The notes beneath the pieces are model-generated. The model was not told the origin of the DNA and did no database searches. It was given only the letters and a program-made list of their open reading frames with translations. DNA of 64,000 nucleotides from Anniella stebbinsi (lineage: Eukaryota; Chordata; Lepidosauria; Squamata; Anniellidae), in contig JARDYH010000006.1 in the NCBI GenBank assembly GCA_029215795.1, forward strand, positions 23,699,501 through 23,763,500, written 5' to 3'. Within the stretch, counting starts at the first letter, position 1; every line of letters starts with the position of its first letter. Position numbers and translations under genes: made by a program. Positions 1 through 11,149 of the stretch are shown in pieces.

Positions 1-667
1 CTTTCACTACTGCATGTTCGAGAATAAATATAGAAAGCATGATTGGAGTATAAGCTTAAACACCTACATCGAGAAAATTTAGTTAACTGTTGGCTGCTTT
101 AACATACATCTTCAGCTCCTTCTGCCTCCTCCTTCTGGAGGAAAGTGCCTGGAACCTCAACTATTAACAAGTGCGAGGGACAAGAGCTGCCATACATACC
201 CCCTGTGTATTGACTGTTATAATTGTATTGTCGTGTGCATTTTAATTATAAATTGCTTTGGGAGCCAATATAGGCTGAAAAGGGGATATGCAGTGAGAAC
301 AGAAACACTGAATGGAAACTTTTTAGCCTCTGGGAGCAACTGATGACTTTGATACAGGGTTTCTTGAAAATCATGTCCCATTATATTAGTTTCTATTAGT
401 CCAGGTATTGCAGTTCTGACTGTAATTATAGCTGCTCAGTCTTCAGACTGATGGTATCTGAAGCTGTGGTCCAAATTAACTTATTTAGAATTTGCATGTG
501 ATGGATATGGTATAGCCAAAGTTAAAACTTCAAAGGTCCATAGATCTCAGTGAAAGCTGAATATATCATCTGCTTTGGAATCAATGGCCTTTAAAATCAT
601 TTGGCTAGGTCTTGCCCCTAGTGTATCTAGGATTGTGGTGCCCAATATTCCTTCCCTTAAAATAGTG

Positions 668-1445
668 GCTTGCTTGTTCTGGATGGGGTTGCACTCCCTC
701 TGAAAGATCAGGTTTGTAGTTTGGGGGTACTCTTAGATCCATCTCTGTTGCTGGAAGCTCAAGTGGCCATGGCAGCTTGGAGTGCCTTTTACCTACTTAG
801 GCTGGTTTGCCAGGCCTTTCCTAGACAGGGATAACTTGGTCACAGTCGTACAGGCATTAGTAACCTCAGGACTGGATTACTGCAATGCATTCTATGTGGG
901 GCTGCCCTTAAAGCTGCTCTGGAAGCTGGAGCTAGTGCAGAATGCTGCAGCACGGCTGTTGTCCGGAGCTGCCCCTTTCCAGCATGTAACTCCTTTGCTG
1001 AGGGAACTGCACTGGCTGCTTATTTGCTACCGGGCCAGCTTTAAGGTTGTTGTATTGGTATACAAAGCCCTAAACAACTTGGGACCAGGATACCTGCGAG
1101 AGCGCCTTCTCCCCTATCAACCTGCCCATCCAAGGGCATGCTCCTAGTGGTTCCACATAGACCTATTGTCTTATTGGAGTCCACCAGGGGAAGAGCTTTC
1201 AGCATGGTGGCCCCCATCCTATGGAATTCCCTGCCTCTGGGAGTCAGGCTGGTGCCAACTTTGTATTCCTTCTGGCGCCTCCTGAAAATGCTGCTGTTCC
1301 AGGAAGACTTCCCTTAATGACCAGCTGCGGTTTATTTTGCACTCTGTTCCTTTTAAAAATGTAAAAATGTAAATCGCCCAGAGAGCTTCGGCTATTGGGT
1401 GGTATAGAAATATAATAAATCAATAAATACATACATACATAAATA
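668..1445 (+). mobile_element. L2-clade LINE, 3' fragment
   Basis: The coding part is the C-terminal end of a non-LTR retrotransposon ORF2. It reads through motifs such as LGVLLDPSL (another frame, near 724), LDYCNAFYVGLP, ELVQNAAARLL, LHWL and LVYKAL, followed by the terminal WNSLP motif in a further frame. Stops and frameshifts break it. The 3' UTR ends at 1370-1445 with 'cagagagcttcggctat', a ggtatagaaat motif and an AATAAA/catacata-rich tail. The 5' part, including the catalytic RT core and endonuclease, is missing, as expected for 5'-truncated insertions. Confidence 0.8.
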
Positions 1446-1984
1446 ATACTTTTAATGTGATTTTATTCTTGTTTTATTTGTCCACTGCTCAGAAATTCTG
1501 AATGGGGAGCAGTATATAATTATTGTAAAATACTACTACTACCACTACTACTAATGCCATTAGCAGAAGTATTAGTGCTACTTAAAAATTTTTTTTTACA
1601 AGAGCCAGGTAAATACTTTTCACTGTGCATTACTACAGTGCATTAGGGGTTGTGTTACAGTATAAGAAACGGTGAGAAAGAAGACTATAGGCAGTATATG
1701 AACTCTAATTGGCCCTCAAAGGTCTTGTACAAGAGCTTGCACAAACAAAGGAACTCCTAGGTTTGGGGTGACTTTTCCTATACACTACTCTTCTGCTAAT
1801 TGGAAACAGCCCTGGTAGGCAGGTGCTTTTGGATCCAGCCATTGAGTAATGATGTGTGTAAGTGTGGGGGTTTCTTAAAATGTTTAACTTGATTTTTAAA
1901 ATTTTTGGTGGAAGGAAATTTCATCTCGTTCTAAAAGCTAGGAAAGATTTGTTTCAGGGGTGGGACCCTGTGGATATGCAGATA

Positions 1985-2066
1985 TGTTTGATTCCTGTCA
2001 GCCTGAGCCAGCATGGCTAGTAGTCAGGAAAAATGGGAGTTGAAGTCCAACAACATCTGGAGGCCG
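1985..2066. repeat. Dispersed short repeat ('gggagttgaagtccaac' family)
   Basis: The stretch contains 'cagcatggc' followed by 'gggagttgaagtccaacaac' and 'tctggagg'. The same motif set recurs in this window near 3098-3140, 26425-26520 (both strands) and 32455-32525. The family name is unknown to me; it is probably an old palindromic hAT-like or SINE repeat. Confidence 0.5.
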
Positions 2067-2158
2067 CAGGTATCTTGGCTAAATATTTGCTAGGATTAAT
2101 TTATGGAATACTCTTTAAATCCACTGACATTAGTTTTTTCTCTGAGTTGATTTTGCAG

Positions 2159-2261
2159 GTTCCACGTGTACCAATGCATGCACTTGCCATGGTTGTACCT
2201 CCCCAGGAACCTGACAGAGCTCCTCAAGAGAACTCCCCTGCACTTTTGAGCCTACCAAAAG
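2159..2261 (+). CDS. ANKHD1: ANKHD1 exon A (linker after first ankyrin block)
   Basis: The exon begins in phase 0 after tttgcag and ends after one base of a Gly codon before gttagt. It encodes about 34 residues beginning VPRVPMHALAMVVPPQEP and ending ...LSLPKG, which matches the ANKHD1/ANKRD17 segment following the first ankyrin array. It has no enzymatic motif. The next exon is 21.4 kb away, but the split Gly codon (G|GT) and the continuation TSKQK fit the known protein order, so I see no missing exon. Confidence 0.9.
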
Positions 2262-4094
2262 GTTAGTATACAGTCATTTTTAAATTATATAGCATGTTAG
2301 CATTGTGAATCATTTGTGTGTTTAGGGCATGGGAAATGCTTGGGATTTGGTATTACATGATGCAAGTCTATCTTAATTCATTATAGTAAAATATTTTGAA
2401 AATACATTGGCAGGGATTAAAAGAGCTGTTTTAGGCTATATACGTGGAGATGTATTAGCCAGTGATAGCCAATTCTAATGCCCAATCCATATTTATTGTG
2501 CCATATCACCAACTGCTTTTGAAACTTCAATTTCAGAACTCTCTGCCATGTTGCATGGGAGCTGCTGCTGACAAAAGCAAGCTTGTTTCCATTACGTTTG
2601 GAATATATTTGATGCTGAATATTTCTGAACTTGTAGTAAAAATTGCAGGAGCAGAGATCCATGTTCAACAGTAGTAAAAATGGATGTGAATTATAGGTTC
2701 AAAGAGCAGTGACCATCTAAGCATACTTGTAGTATCCATGCACACATTTCCATAGTAGATTTTATTATTGATATAAATGAGGGCAAGTAATGTTGAGCAT
2801 TTGCCAAAGCATAGGTATGCAGATAATCTCACTGTATGTACTTGTTACAAAAAATGGCTTGTTGCTCTGTCTCAGGCCTACAAAACCTGTGATCTACCAA
2901 GCCAAACATAATTTTTATTCTCCAGCGACAGCCACTTCAATTCTTTCTTTCTTTTTTTCTGGCCAAGGCAGACAGTTAGACCAGAATGTTAATTGAGTCC
3001 TAGTTCAGCCACTGTACATGGTTGGTGGACTGCATTCAGTTTGATGGGTCATATGTTGTGCAGGCTTTTTCTAGTCTAGCCTTCACCCAACCTAGTGCCC
3101 TCCAGTTGTGCTGGGCTACAACTCCCATCATTTTCAGCAAGAATTCACAATGTTGTATAAAGAACTTGTTCTAAGACCTATGAATGTAATTAATCAAAGT
3201 TATGTGGTTACCATTAAATAAAGTGCAATAACTGTAGGGAAGTGGAATGAACCTGGCTGTACTCAGAACTGACAAAATCACTTTTCAAAAGGCTAAATTA
3301 AAGCCACTGCTACTGCTTAATGGCTAGTTTAATATAGTGATTTTCCTAAATGCTCATAGTGCATTACACACTCTCCCAGTAAACTTAAGGGAGGCCAGTA
3401 TATCAAACCTGTGCATTCTAAATTTTGCAACCAGACAATCCAAATTCTTTTAGTGGCAAAGCTGGAATATATTATTTCTACAAACTATGCAAAGTGAGCA
3501 TATTTCAATAATTCACCTTTTTTAACCCAATTATTTTGCATGATTTATTCTGATTTTTGCTAGTATGGAGAGGATAAGAAAGTGAAGTCCTGCCTCTGGC
3601 TTCAGAAATTTCTAAGCATTTATTTTTAGCCATGAGGACTTTATTTTCATTTCATTTTTTTTCATGAAAACAGGCACTCAAAGCTAAAAGGTGCACCTAC
3701 CATGTGCTACATTTTCCTATGCTCCTGAAAAATTGCAACATACCCACATTACCTGCACATTATTCCCAAATTAGAGATATAAGAGGGAAGGGATTGACGG
3801 TTGATATTGAGGAGAGTAGTGGTATGAGATGTGAGCTGAGGTGAGATTTGATCCAGGTTTCCTGATTCAGTTCATTCTCAACAGCTGTGCTGATAAATTA
3901 GAAACATTCATTTCCTATAGTGCTTTACAAGTGGCCAATGTATTCACTCACTGCTCAGTTGCCTACAGTACTGATAGAGCTCCAATGTAAGAAGAGAAGG
4001 ATTTCAGTTCTGCTTTTTTCTGGTCATAGAGTTCCCAATTACAGCTCTTAGTAGGCAAAAATCCATTGCAGAATGGGTAAAATTCATGGAGCTG

Positions 4095-4159
4095 TTTCAG
4101 TTATCTACAAACTCATGTGCCATGAGTATTTCAGTTATCTACAAACTCATGTGCCATGA
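4095..4159 (+). repeat. 34-bp tandem duplication
   Basis: A unit beginning tttcagttatctacaaactc occurs twice with a 34-bp period (starts 4095 and 4129), nearly identical. The near identity suggests a recent local duplication. Confidence 0.9.
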
Positions 4160-4289
4160 CTGAGATGTTCACTGTTCTTATTGAAAGAAAGTATTCTCCC
4201 CCCCCCCAACACTTGCATTTATCTTTTTAGTCGTCTATTTGATAGGTATGTTTGTGGTACTTCAGTGTGAGAAAGCACAACAAACAAGT

Positions 4290-4610
4290 TCTATTCTGTA
4301 TTTTAAAAAAATGCTCCTAAGGTGGCTAACAATCCATAAAAATCATAATCCCCAAAACATAAACCATGATAAAATAAATCCAATTCAACATAGAAGAGTA
4401 ACGTATAAAACCATCTCAAAACCAGTATGTAATACTCATTCTTCATACTCCTCAAAAGCTCTCTAGAACAGGAATGCATTGATTTGTATTCTGAAAGAGA
4501 AAAGAGATTGCACCCTGGTAGGAAGTTCCATACTTTCGAGGCCATCACCAAAAAGCATTCTGTCCCTGGCTTCCACTGACGTTGTCTGAGAAGCAGAGCA
4601 CAGCATGCTG
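4290..4610 (-). mobile_element. Probable LINE 3' end, antisense
   Basis: The order of motifs resembles the antisense tails at 17890 and 29690. A 'ggtggctaacaa' stretch is followed by A-rich repeats (aaaacataaaccatgataaaataaa), then by text resembling the reverse of the 'frame-fitted ORF2 C-terminus'. The match is much more diverged than in those copies, so assignment to L2 or a related LINE is tentative. Confidence 0.4.
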
Positions 4611-5514
4611 TCATGGGGCAGCTAACTCCAATGTTTTATTCTGCTAAAATGTCCATGTCGTGCAGATATATTTGCATCTGTCAGGACCTTAACCCATAGA
4701 ACATAATGGAAAATACTTAGAATCAAGTGAGGGCAGACTACACGTTGTCAGGTCTGGAAAGCAGGTATTTTCCCACACCACTGTACAGACTATATGCATT
4801 CGTGGAAAATGTTACTGTCGTGGGCATTTGGGGGTAAAAATCAGGGACCAATGTTTTTAGTACAACTTAGGTATGCTGAAACAAAAAATGTTGGATCCCA
4901 AGCTGAATTTTGAGTTTTGACTTTCTACGATTTTAATTCATATTTTCCATACATATCTGAAAGGATTTGCTTCAAACGTGTTAAATTAGTGGTTACCTGA
5001 TTACTTAAATTTGTGTGAAAATAATCTTTGGTTATTGTTCAAAAATCAAGAAGGCTGTAATCATTTGTGGTTTTTGTCCATTTTATAGTCCCTTGGATAG
5101 TCCCCAAGATAGTGCTAGAATACTTGAGTGGCACAAAACTAGTGGAATATATAAATAAATTAAAAAATAATATATAATATTTGCAGGAGTCTGAAGACTA
5201 ATCCAGAGATGAGGCTAGCAGCAGAAATGATACGTAACTAGATGGGATCTGCCATAGATTGCAAAAGATATTGGCCCACTTAATGAGCATATGTATTTTC
5301 TGCCAAAGTGTACATCCTAAGACATACGTAAGCTCAGTTTTTACTATAAACATGAGTGATACATACTGCGGGCTGCGCATGTTCACTACATGGTTAGTGT
5401 TTGTTTTGCTGGAGTGATCACTTAACATGTCTGAGGAGGTTTGTCAGATCTACCACTGAAGCAAATTAGGAATTGGAAGACATAGACCTACCTATAGTGT
5501 GAGTTTGTAATGTA

Positions 5515-6330
5515 TTGTGTTTGAAGAGAAATCAAGAATTCCAGATGAATGATGACTGGGAGAGCAATGTAATGCTGGCTAAGTCTTCCACTGTCATTCT
5601 GAACTCCTACTGCAGTAGAAGTTCAATGAACTTAAATGAAAAGCTTCAATTTCATCTGGGCAACATTTTCCATTTCTTTCAGCCTTTTACAAAATGCCCC
5701 TTAGAGAGAGAGATGATTGATTTAAGGCAAAGATTATCATATAGATTTGATACACCCGGCACTTGAAAACCGGAAGATTGATGGAAGTCTCTTTGATATG
5801 CACCATTACAGGAGAACATATTTGTCTTTAGTGTACATAGCTCTAAAGATTTGTAATGATATAATGGCAACACCAGGTCATACAGGATTAATTGTAAGTG
5901 AAGAAGATCCAATAAAAAGTGCATACCAGGTAGCCTCTACTTGAGACTTCTATATGGTGTCTAGGCTGTTCTGGAGGATGATACTAAAGCTGAAGAAGAC
6001 AATGTTTGGTGTTAAGTGTATTGCATAGGAGCGAATCACCAGAGGGAAGAAATTGATACCAAAGTACATTGGACTGATTTAAACTTTAGACTAAACCACA
6101 CAACCAAAGGATGTGTTCTGCTTATTCCACAAGACAGCTCACTATCTCAGGTCTGAAGAGGTGTTCCAAACAGCATAATTTCATGGCTTTGAATGAATGA
6201 GAAGGCTGACCTAGCAAGATTTTTGTCTGAGGAATTGCATTCCAGTACATCAGGCCATAAGGAAATTGTTGTTTCTGGCAAACTTTCAGATACTGAAGAA
6301 GGTCAAGTAAGATAAAGTGATATAACTCTT
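5515..6330 (+). pseudogene. Unidentified decayed coding-like segment
   Basis: Three short frames succeed one another (5515-5766, 5747-5944, then stop-ridden continuations to about 6330). They read like ordinary globular protein, for example IHPALENRKIDGSLFDMHHY and ATPGHTGLIVSEEDPIKSAY, later KVHWTDLNFRLNHTTKGC and LSEELHSSTSGHKEIVV. No intron signals separate the parts and the frame switches several times, which would fit a processed pseudogene or an old viral or transposon remnant. I do not recognise the source protein. Confidence 0.35.
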
Positions 6331-7468
6331 TTCAAGCCACTACGTAAAGCAGACAAAGTTGGTGTTGTTTCATGCAGATATTTACATCTAAGACACTCTG
6401 ATATTCTTCTGTTGTTGTTGCTTCATTTCATCATGAAAGCCTGGTGATGTCACAGAAAAGGCATTGCATATTCATCAGTGAAGTAATCAGCAAGTTACCA
6501 AAAGATTCAGCCACCTGCATTGCTATCCTGCTGTCCCATCACCACCACCCCCTTTCCTGGTGTGTCAACAGCACCCTGATCTCAGTGATCTGGAGTATCT
6601 GTAGAGTCTGGCTTGATCCTTATGATTAGGGCTTGGAGATGAGAGGTCTTGTGCTGCCAGAGGTTCTGGGCTTTTGCTCAGACACAGCACCTCTGCAAGT
6701 CCTGAAAATGATCTTGGAAGGTTTGGAACTGGGGGTGAGATTAGATAGGGTGCATCAGCTCTCTGAATCTATGGCTGTCTCAAGCAGAGCATCTTCCAAG
6801 GTGGTAGTCTTGGAGCTGGGATGGGATTTTCTGGTGTCTGCTGACTCCCCTTGAACCCTATAGGGATTAGGGCCAGCGATAATCATCCTCTTCCTCTGAT
6901 GTTCTCATTCTATTTTGGTTTAGTCTTTACAGGTGGAACATAATAGCCTTTTGTGCATTCACTGTATATGACATATCCTAAATATCAAATTTTTCTAAAC
7001 AATCATATTGGAAAGTCCACAGAGAGAACCATCACCTACTTGCTAATTTGGAAGAAGGCAAGCATACAGATCAAACCATTACATCAACTAAGAAATTTAT
7101 GTACAGAATACAATGTGAAAGAAATGGACAGCACAGCATCACTATGCCAACAACATGAAAACTGGATGCTCTTCATTTGCACTTCATGTGCACTATCAAG
7201 CCATGATCAGAAGAAATGCTCACTGTGCCATTCCAGAGCTTCAAGTGCCATCAAACACGGGTTGCAAGTGTTGTGAATCAGATCTGCCACCTGTTCTGAT
7301 GTCAGAGTCCCATTCCAGTCACTTCTTTGGAATTAATTTCTGGCTCATGTGAAATACTGTGTGTAACTCTGAGGTACAGATTCAGCAAATCTGAATTATG
7401 GTGTATGTTAATGTGCCAGTACAATTACATGCATGACTATAACTCAAAAATGCATGTTACTGTTAATG

Positions 7469-9587
7469 ACTATTAAGATGGTCTGCCCTCGAAGGCTGAT
7501 GGATCCTATTGGATTCCAGAAAGCCTTAGAGGGTTCTTTGGCTGGTATCATTGACGATCCTGCAGAAGCCTTGGTCAATAGATGGAATCAAGACCTAACT
7601 AGGGCTATTGACACAATTGCCCCCAAACGTCCTCTCCGACCCGCTTCTAATCGGGCACCCTGGTATACTGAAGATCTCAGGGAGTTGAAGCGGGAAGGAC
7701 AACGACTGGTGCGCCGATGGTGGAAAACTCGCCATGTATCCAACAAGACACAACATAGAGAACAACACTCCTATGGAGTGGCAATACATGCAGCGACGAA
7801 AGCTTTCTTCTCTGCACGCATTGCGTCTGCGAACTCGCGTCCAGCAGAACTGTTCAGGGTGGTGAGGGGTCTAACTCAGGCACCTTCCCCCCTGAACCCA
7901 ATTTTAGAGCCTTCGGCAGTTCGCTGTAGTGCTTTTAATGACCATTTCACAGATAAAATCTCTCGGATAAGAGCCAACTTTGACGCCGTTGTTATAGCAA
8001 AAGCTGACAATGGAGTGTCCAGTAACTCTGCGAGTAGAATTACACTGGATCAGTTTCAGTTGGTGAGTACTGAGGACGTGGACAAGCTGCTTGGACAAAT
8101 GAGGAGGACGACTTATCCTCTCGATCCCTGTCCTTCTTGGCTGGTCGTCCAGGGAGGAGATGCAGTTAGATCACATCTACAACATATTATTAATGCATCT
8201 CTCAGGGAGGGGAGTTTTCCAACATGTTTAAAAGAGGCGGTAGTATGACCCCTTCTAAAAAAGCCCTCCCTGGACCCACTGGACTTTAATAACTATAGGC
8301 TGGTATGAAATCTTCCATTTTTGGGCAAGGTGATCGAGAGGGTGGTTGTCTTCCAACTCCAAGCAGTTTTGGATGATACAGATTTTCTAGACCCATTTCA
8401 AACCGGCTTCAGGGCAGGATACGGAGTTGAGACTGCTATGGTCGCCTTAGTGGATGATCTACGCCTGAGTATTGACAGGGGATTGTGTCCCTGTTGGTAC
8501 TCCTGGACCTCTCAGCGCCTTTCGATACCATCGACCATGGTATCCTTCTGGAACTCCTGAGGGGATTGGAAATCAGGGGCACTGTGCTTCAGTGGTTCCG
8601 GTCCTATCTCTCAGGCAGGTTCCAGATGGTGATGCTTGGAGATAGCTGCTCTTCAAAGAAGGAGCTGCTATGTGGTGTACCACAAGGTGCCATCCTTTCC
8701 CCAATGCTTTTTAACATTTATATGAAACCGCTGGGAGAGGTCATCCAGAAGCATGGGGCAGGGTGCTATCAGTATGCTGATGACACCCAAATATATTTTT
8801 CTGTGCCTTCGACAACATTGTCAGTTAAGGATAGTGTGTCTCCTCTGAATGAATGCTTGGAGGCGGTAATGGGCTGGATGAGGAAAAACTGAAGCTGACA
8901 AGACAGAGGTGCTTGCTGTCAAAGGCCACAACCTGGGTTTGGAGGTGTGTCAACCAGTTCTGGATGGGGTTACACCCCTCCCTGAAAGACTGTGTTCGCA
9001 GCTTGGGGGTACTCCTGGATCCATCGCTCCAAATGACAGCCCGGATAGATGCGACGGCCAGGAGTGCCTACTATCAGCTTCGGCTGATACGCCAGCTGCG
9101 CCCCTTCCTGAGTTGGAAAACCTAAAGACTACCATACTGGTAACTTCGAGGCTTGACTTCTGCAATGCGCTGTACATAGGGCTACCTTTCTGTCTAGTCC
9201 GGAAACTTCAACTAGTTCAAAATATGGCAGCCAGGTTGGTCACCGATACACCTAGGGGTGACCACATAACACCAATCTTAAAATCACTCCACTGGCTGCC
9301 ATCCGGGCGATTTAAAGGTTATTACCTTTAAAGCCCTACATGGTTTGGGTCCAGGTTTGGGTCCTTCCCCATATAATCCGTCCTGCACACTCAAGTCCTC
9401 TGAGAAGAATTTACTCCAATCAGCCAAAACTAGGCTGACGAGTGTTACCCAGAGGACCTTCTCTTCTGCCGCTCCCAGACTGTGGAATGGCCTGCTGGAG
9501 GAGATTCAACAAATTAGCAGACCTCTGGAATTTAAGAGAGCCGTGAAGACTGCTCTCTTCCAGCAGGCCTATCCAGTTGAATTTTAA
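7469..9587 (+). pseudogene. L2 ORF2 (reverse transcriptase), broken
   Basis: The reading frame runs 7469-8248 (pre-RT region with WNQDL, APWYTEDLRELKREG and FNDHFTDKI), then across a stop to 8321 (GKVIERVVVFQLQ, FQTGFRAGYGVETAM). It shifts at about 8485 (LLVLLDLSAPFDTIDHGIL, GVPQGAILSPMLFN, YADDTQIYF) and shifts again after 8890 to the C-terminal region (LDFCNALYIGLP, LQLVQNMAARLV, LHWLP), ending in the frame closing at 9587 (APRLWNGL). The catalytic YADD is still present. At least two stops and three frameshifts make it non-functional. Confidence 0.85.
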
Positions 9588-9727
9588 GATGTTTTTAATA
9601 ATGTATTTGTTTTTATTTGTTTGGATGTTTTATCTATTTTATGATTCTTGTATTTGTATTTATTGTTGTTCCCGCCTCGAACTGGATGGAGAGGCGAGTT
9701 AGAAATAAAATAAAATAAATAAATAAA
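7480..9727 (+). mobile_element. L2-clade LINE, 5'-truncated, long copy
   Basis: About 2.2 kb of a non-LTR retrotransposon in sense with ANKHD1. It begins in the region between endonuclease and RT, covers the reverse transcriptase and C-terminal region, and ends in a 3' UTR with the motif 'gcctcgaactggatggagag' and an AAATA-rich tail. The apurinic endonuclease domain and any ORF1 are absent. It is diverged from the copies at 668 and 29690, and so probably belongs to another subfamily. Confidence 0.85.
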
Positions 9728-10139
9728 TATGTATTTGTAAGATTTGCAATTATATCCTAATTGTATATTACATATTAATTTCAGAATTTCTTTGTTAAAG
9801 TCATCTAAAAATATTTTCCAGTTATATTTAGGTCAAATAATCATACAATTAATTGTTTGAAACTGAACTGTATGGACAATATGTGTTTGGTATGTACAAA
9901 AATAAAGGATTTTAGTGCCTGTTGTTTGAACTAGAAGGCTAACAACTCAAATTTCAGCTTGGAAACCAAACTTTTCATAACCGGCATACTCAAAATGTGT
10001 TACATAGTCTAATTCCCAACTTTTACCCCAAATGTCCCTTGATGCACTTGTCAGACCTCTTTTCTAGAAATCTAGGGGTAGGGAACTGGCTTCACTGACT
10101 AGCTCCTGGCCTCCCTTCTTTGACCCCCCCCCATCCCCA

Positions 10140-10290
10140 TGCAGCAGTTAGGCTGTTTCAGTCCTAATATCTGTGGGTTTGGGTGTTTTTTTGTGTGAGA
10201 CCCTGTGTACAGCTGGTATTCGGTTCCTGACGGCTAGATAAGAGAATACAGCCCTCAGGCTGAAAAGGGTTCCCCACCTCTGATAAACAA
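10140..10290 (-). repeat. Dispersed repeat, 'ggaacctctttcagcc' family
   Basis: The sequence 'aggctgaaaagggttcccca' near 10258-10277 is the reverse complement of the start of the repeats at 38783 and 59125 ('gaacctctttcagcc'). It appears to be a third, shorter copy in the opposite orientation. The class is unassigned, possibly a non-autonomous DNA transposon. Confidence 0.45.
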
Positions 10291-11058
10291 GTGGAAGGTA
10301 GATTTCAGGCTTGTGGGATCTGGTTTGCTTTTGGACAGAATCCTGAGGTCCACCAATCTGGAGCCAGATGGAGCCAATGCAAAATAAGACCTGAGGGGAT
10401 AGAACCAATTATCTGCTGAACTCCATGAGCGATACACTAGTCTACATCTGAGTTACTACAAATTATGGATTCCCAACAGTCTAATTTAGATCTAAATATT
10501 GCTCTTGTTAAACAATTGGAAGTTGAAAGCCTTAGTTGATTTACAAATAGATTTTGATCTACTTTTTGCCTACCCTCAATCTGGCCTTTTTATAGGGGAA
10601 ATAAAGAGATGTAAGAGGAGTGGCAAAAGCTAAATCTGCTTCCAGTTATACCATTCATTTAAAATCAGGCCATCTCCTATCTTGGTTTGGTTTCTTGGTC
10701 ATGTGGGAGGGTTATGGAATGTTGGGAATTGGCTTTTATATCGAATGTAGTCACCCAAGAGTTTTTAGTGGTGGTTCTTTGTGGTCTCTGTGACTCGCAC
10801 ATGTGGGTTCTATGCTGTGCAGAACAGTAATTCAGAACAGAGTTTTAAGTGGGGGTGTTCCACCCATCTCCATCTGCTACAGCAACTAGTAGCATTTCAG
10901 AGTTCTCCCATCTCATTACAAATTCTACAAAATTCTACTGTACTGTCCTGGGACAGCGGACAGAGTTCTTCTTCTTCCTCTCTTTTCCTTCTTTCCTATC
11001 TTCTCTGAGTTTTTCTTTTTCTTCTTCATTGCCCCTTCTTTTTCTTCATTGCCCCTTC

Positions 11059-11120
11059 TTTTCAAGAAGGCCTTGGAGCCCCTTCTTTTTGCTTCATAGC
11101 CTCCAAGGCCTTCTTGAAAA
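11059..11120. repeat. Perfect 20-bp hairpin
   Basis: Arms TTTTCAAGAAGGCCTTGGAG (11059-11078) and its exact reverse complement (11101-11120) enclose a 22-base loop inside the old DIRS element. The left arm follows two direct repeats of 'cttcattgccccttctttt'. I saw no counterpart at this place in the younger DIRS copy, so it is probably a local inverted duplication. Confidence 0.9.
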
Positions 11121-11149
11121 ATTGCACCCTCTGTGTTGGGACGGCACCT

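Larger units (their letters stand above)
1..2158 (+). other. Intron upstream of first visible exon (partial)
   Basis: No ANKHD1 coding sequence was found here. The stretch ends in an acceptor (tttgcag) at 2152-2158. It holds an L2-type LINE 3' fragment (668-1445) and a short dispersed repeat (1985-2066). The remainder is AT-rich intronic sequence with nothing recognisable. Confidence 0.8.

Noticed and set aside
7155..7352. Cys/His-rich short ORFs at 6953-7352 as a zinc-finger gene
   Set aside because: The spacing fits no known finger type, the frames are short and overlapping, and no splice context supports them.
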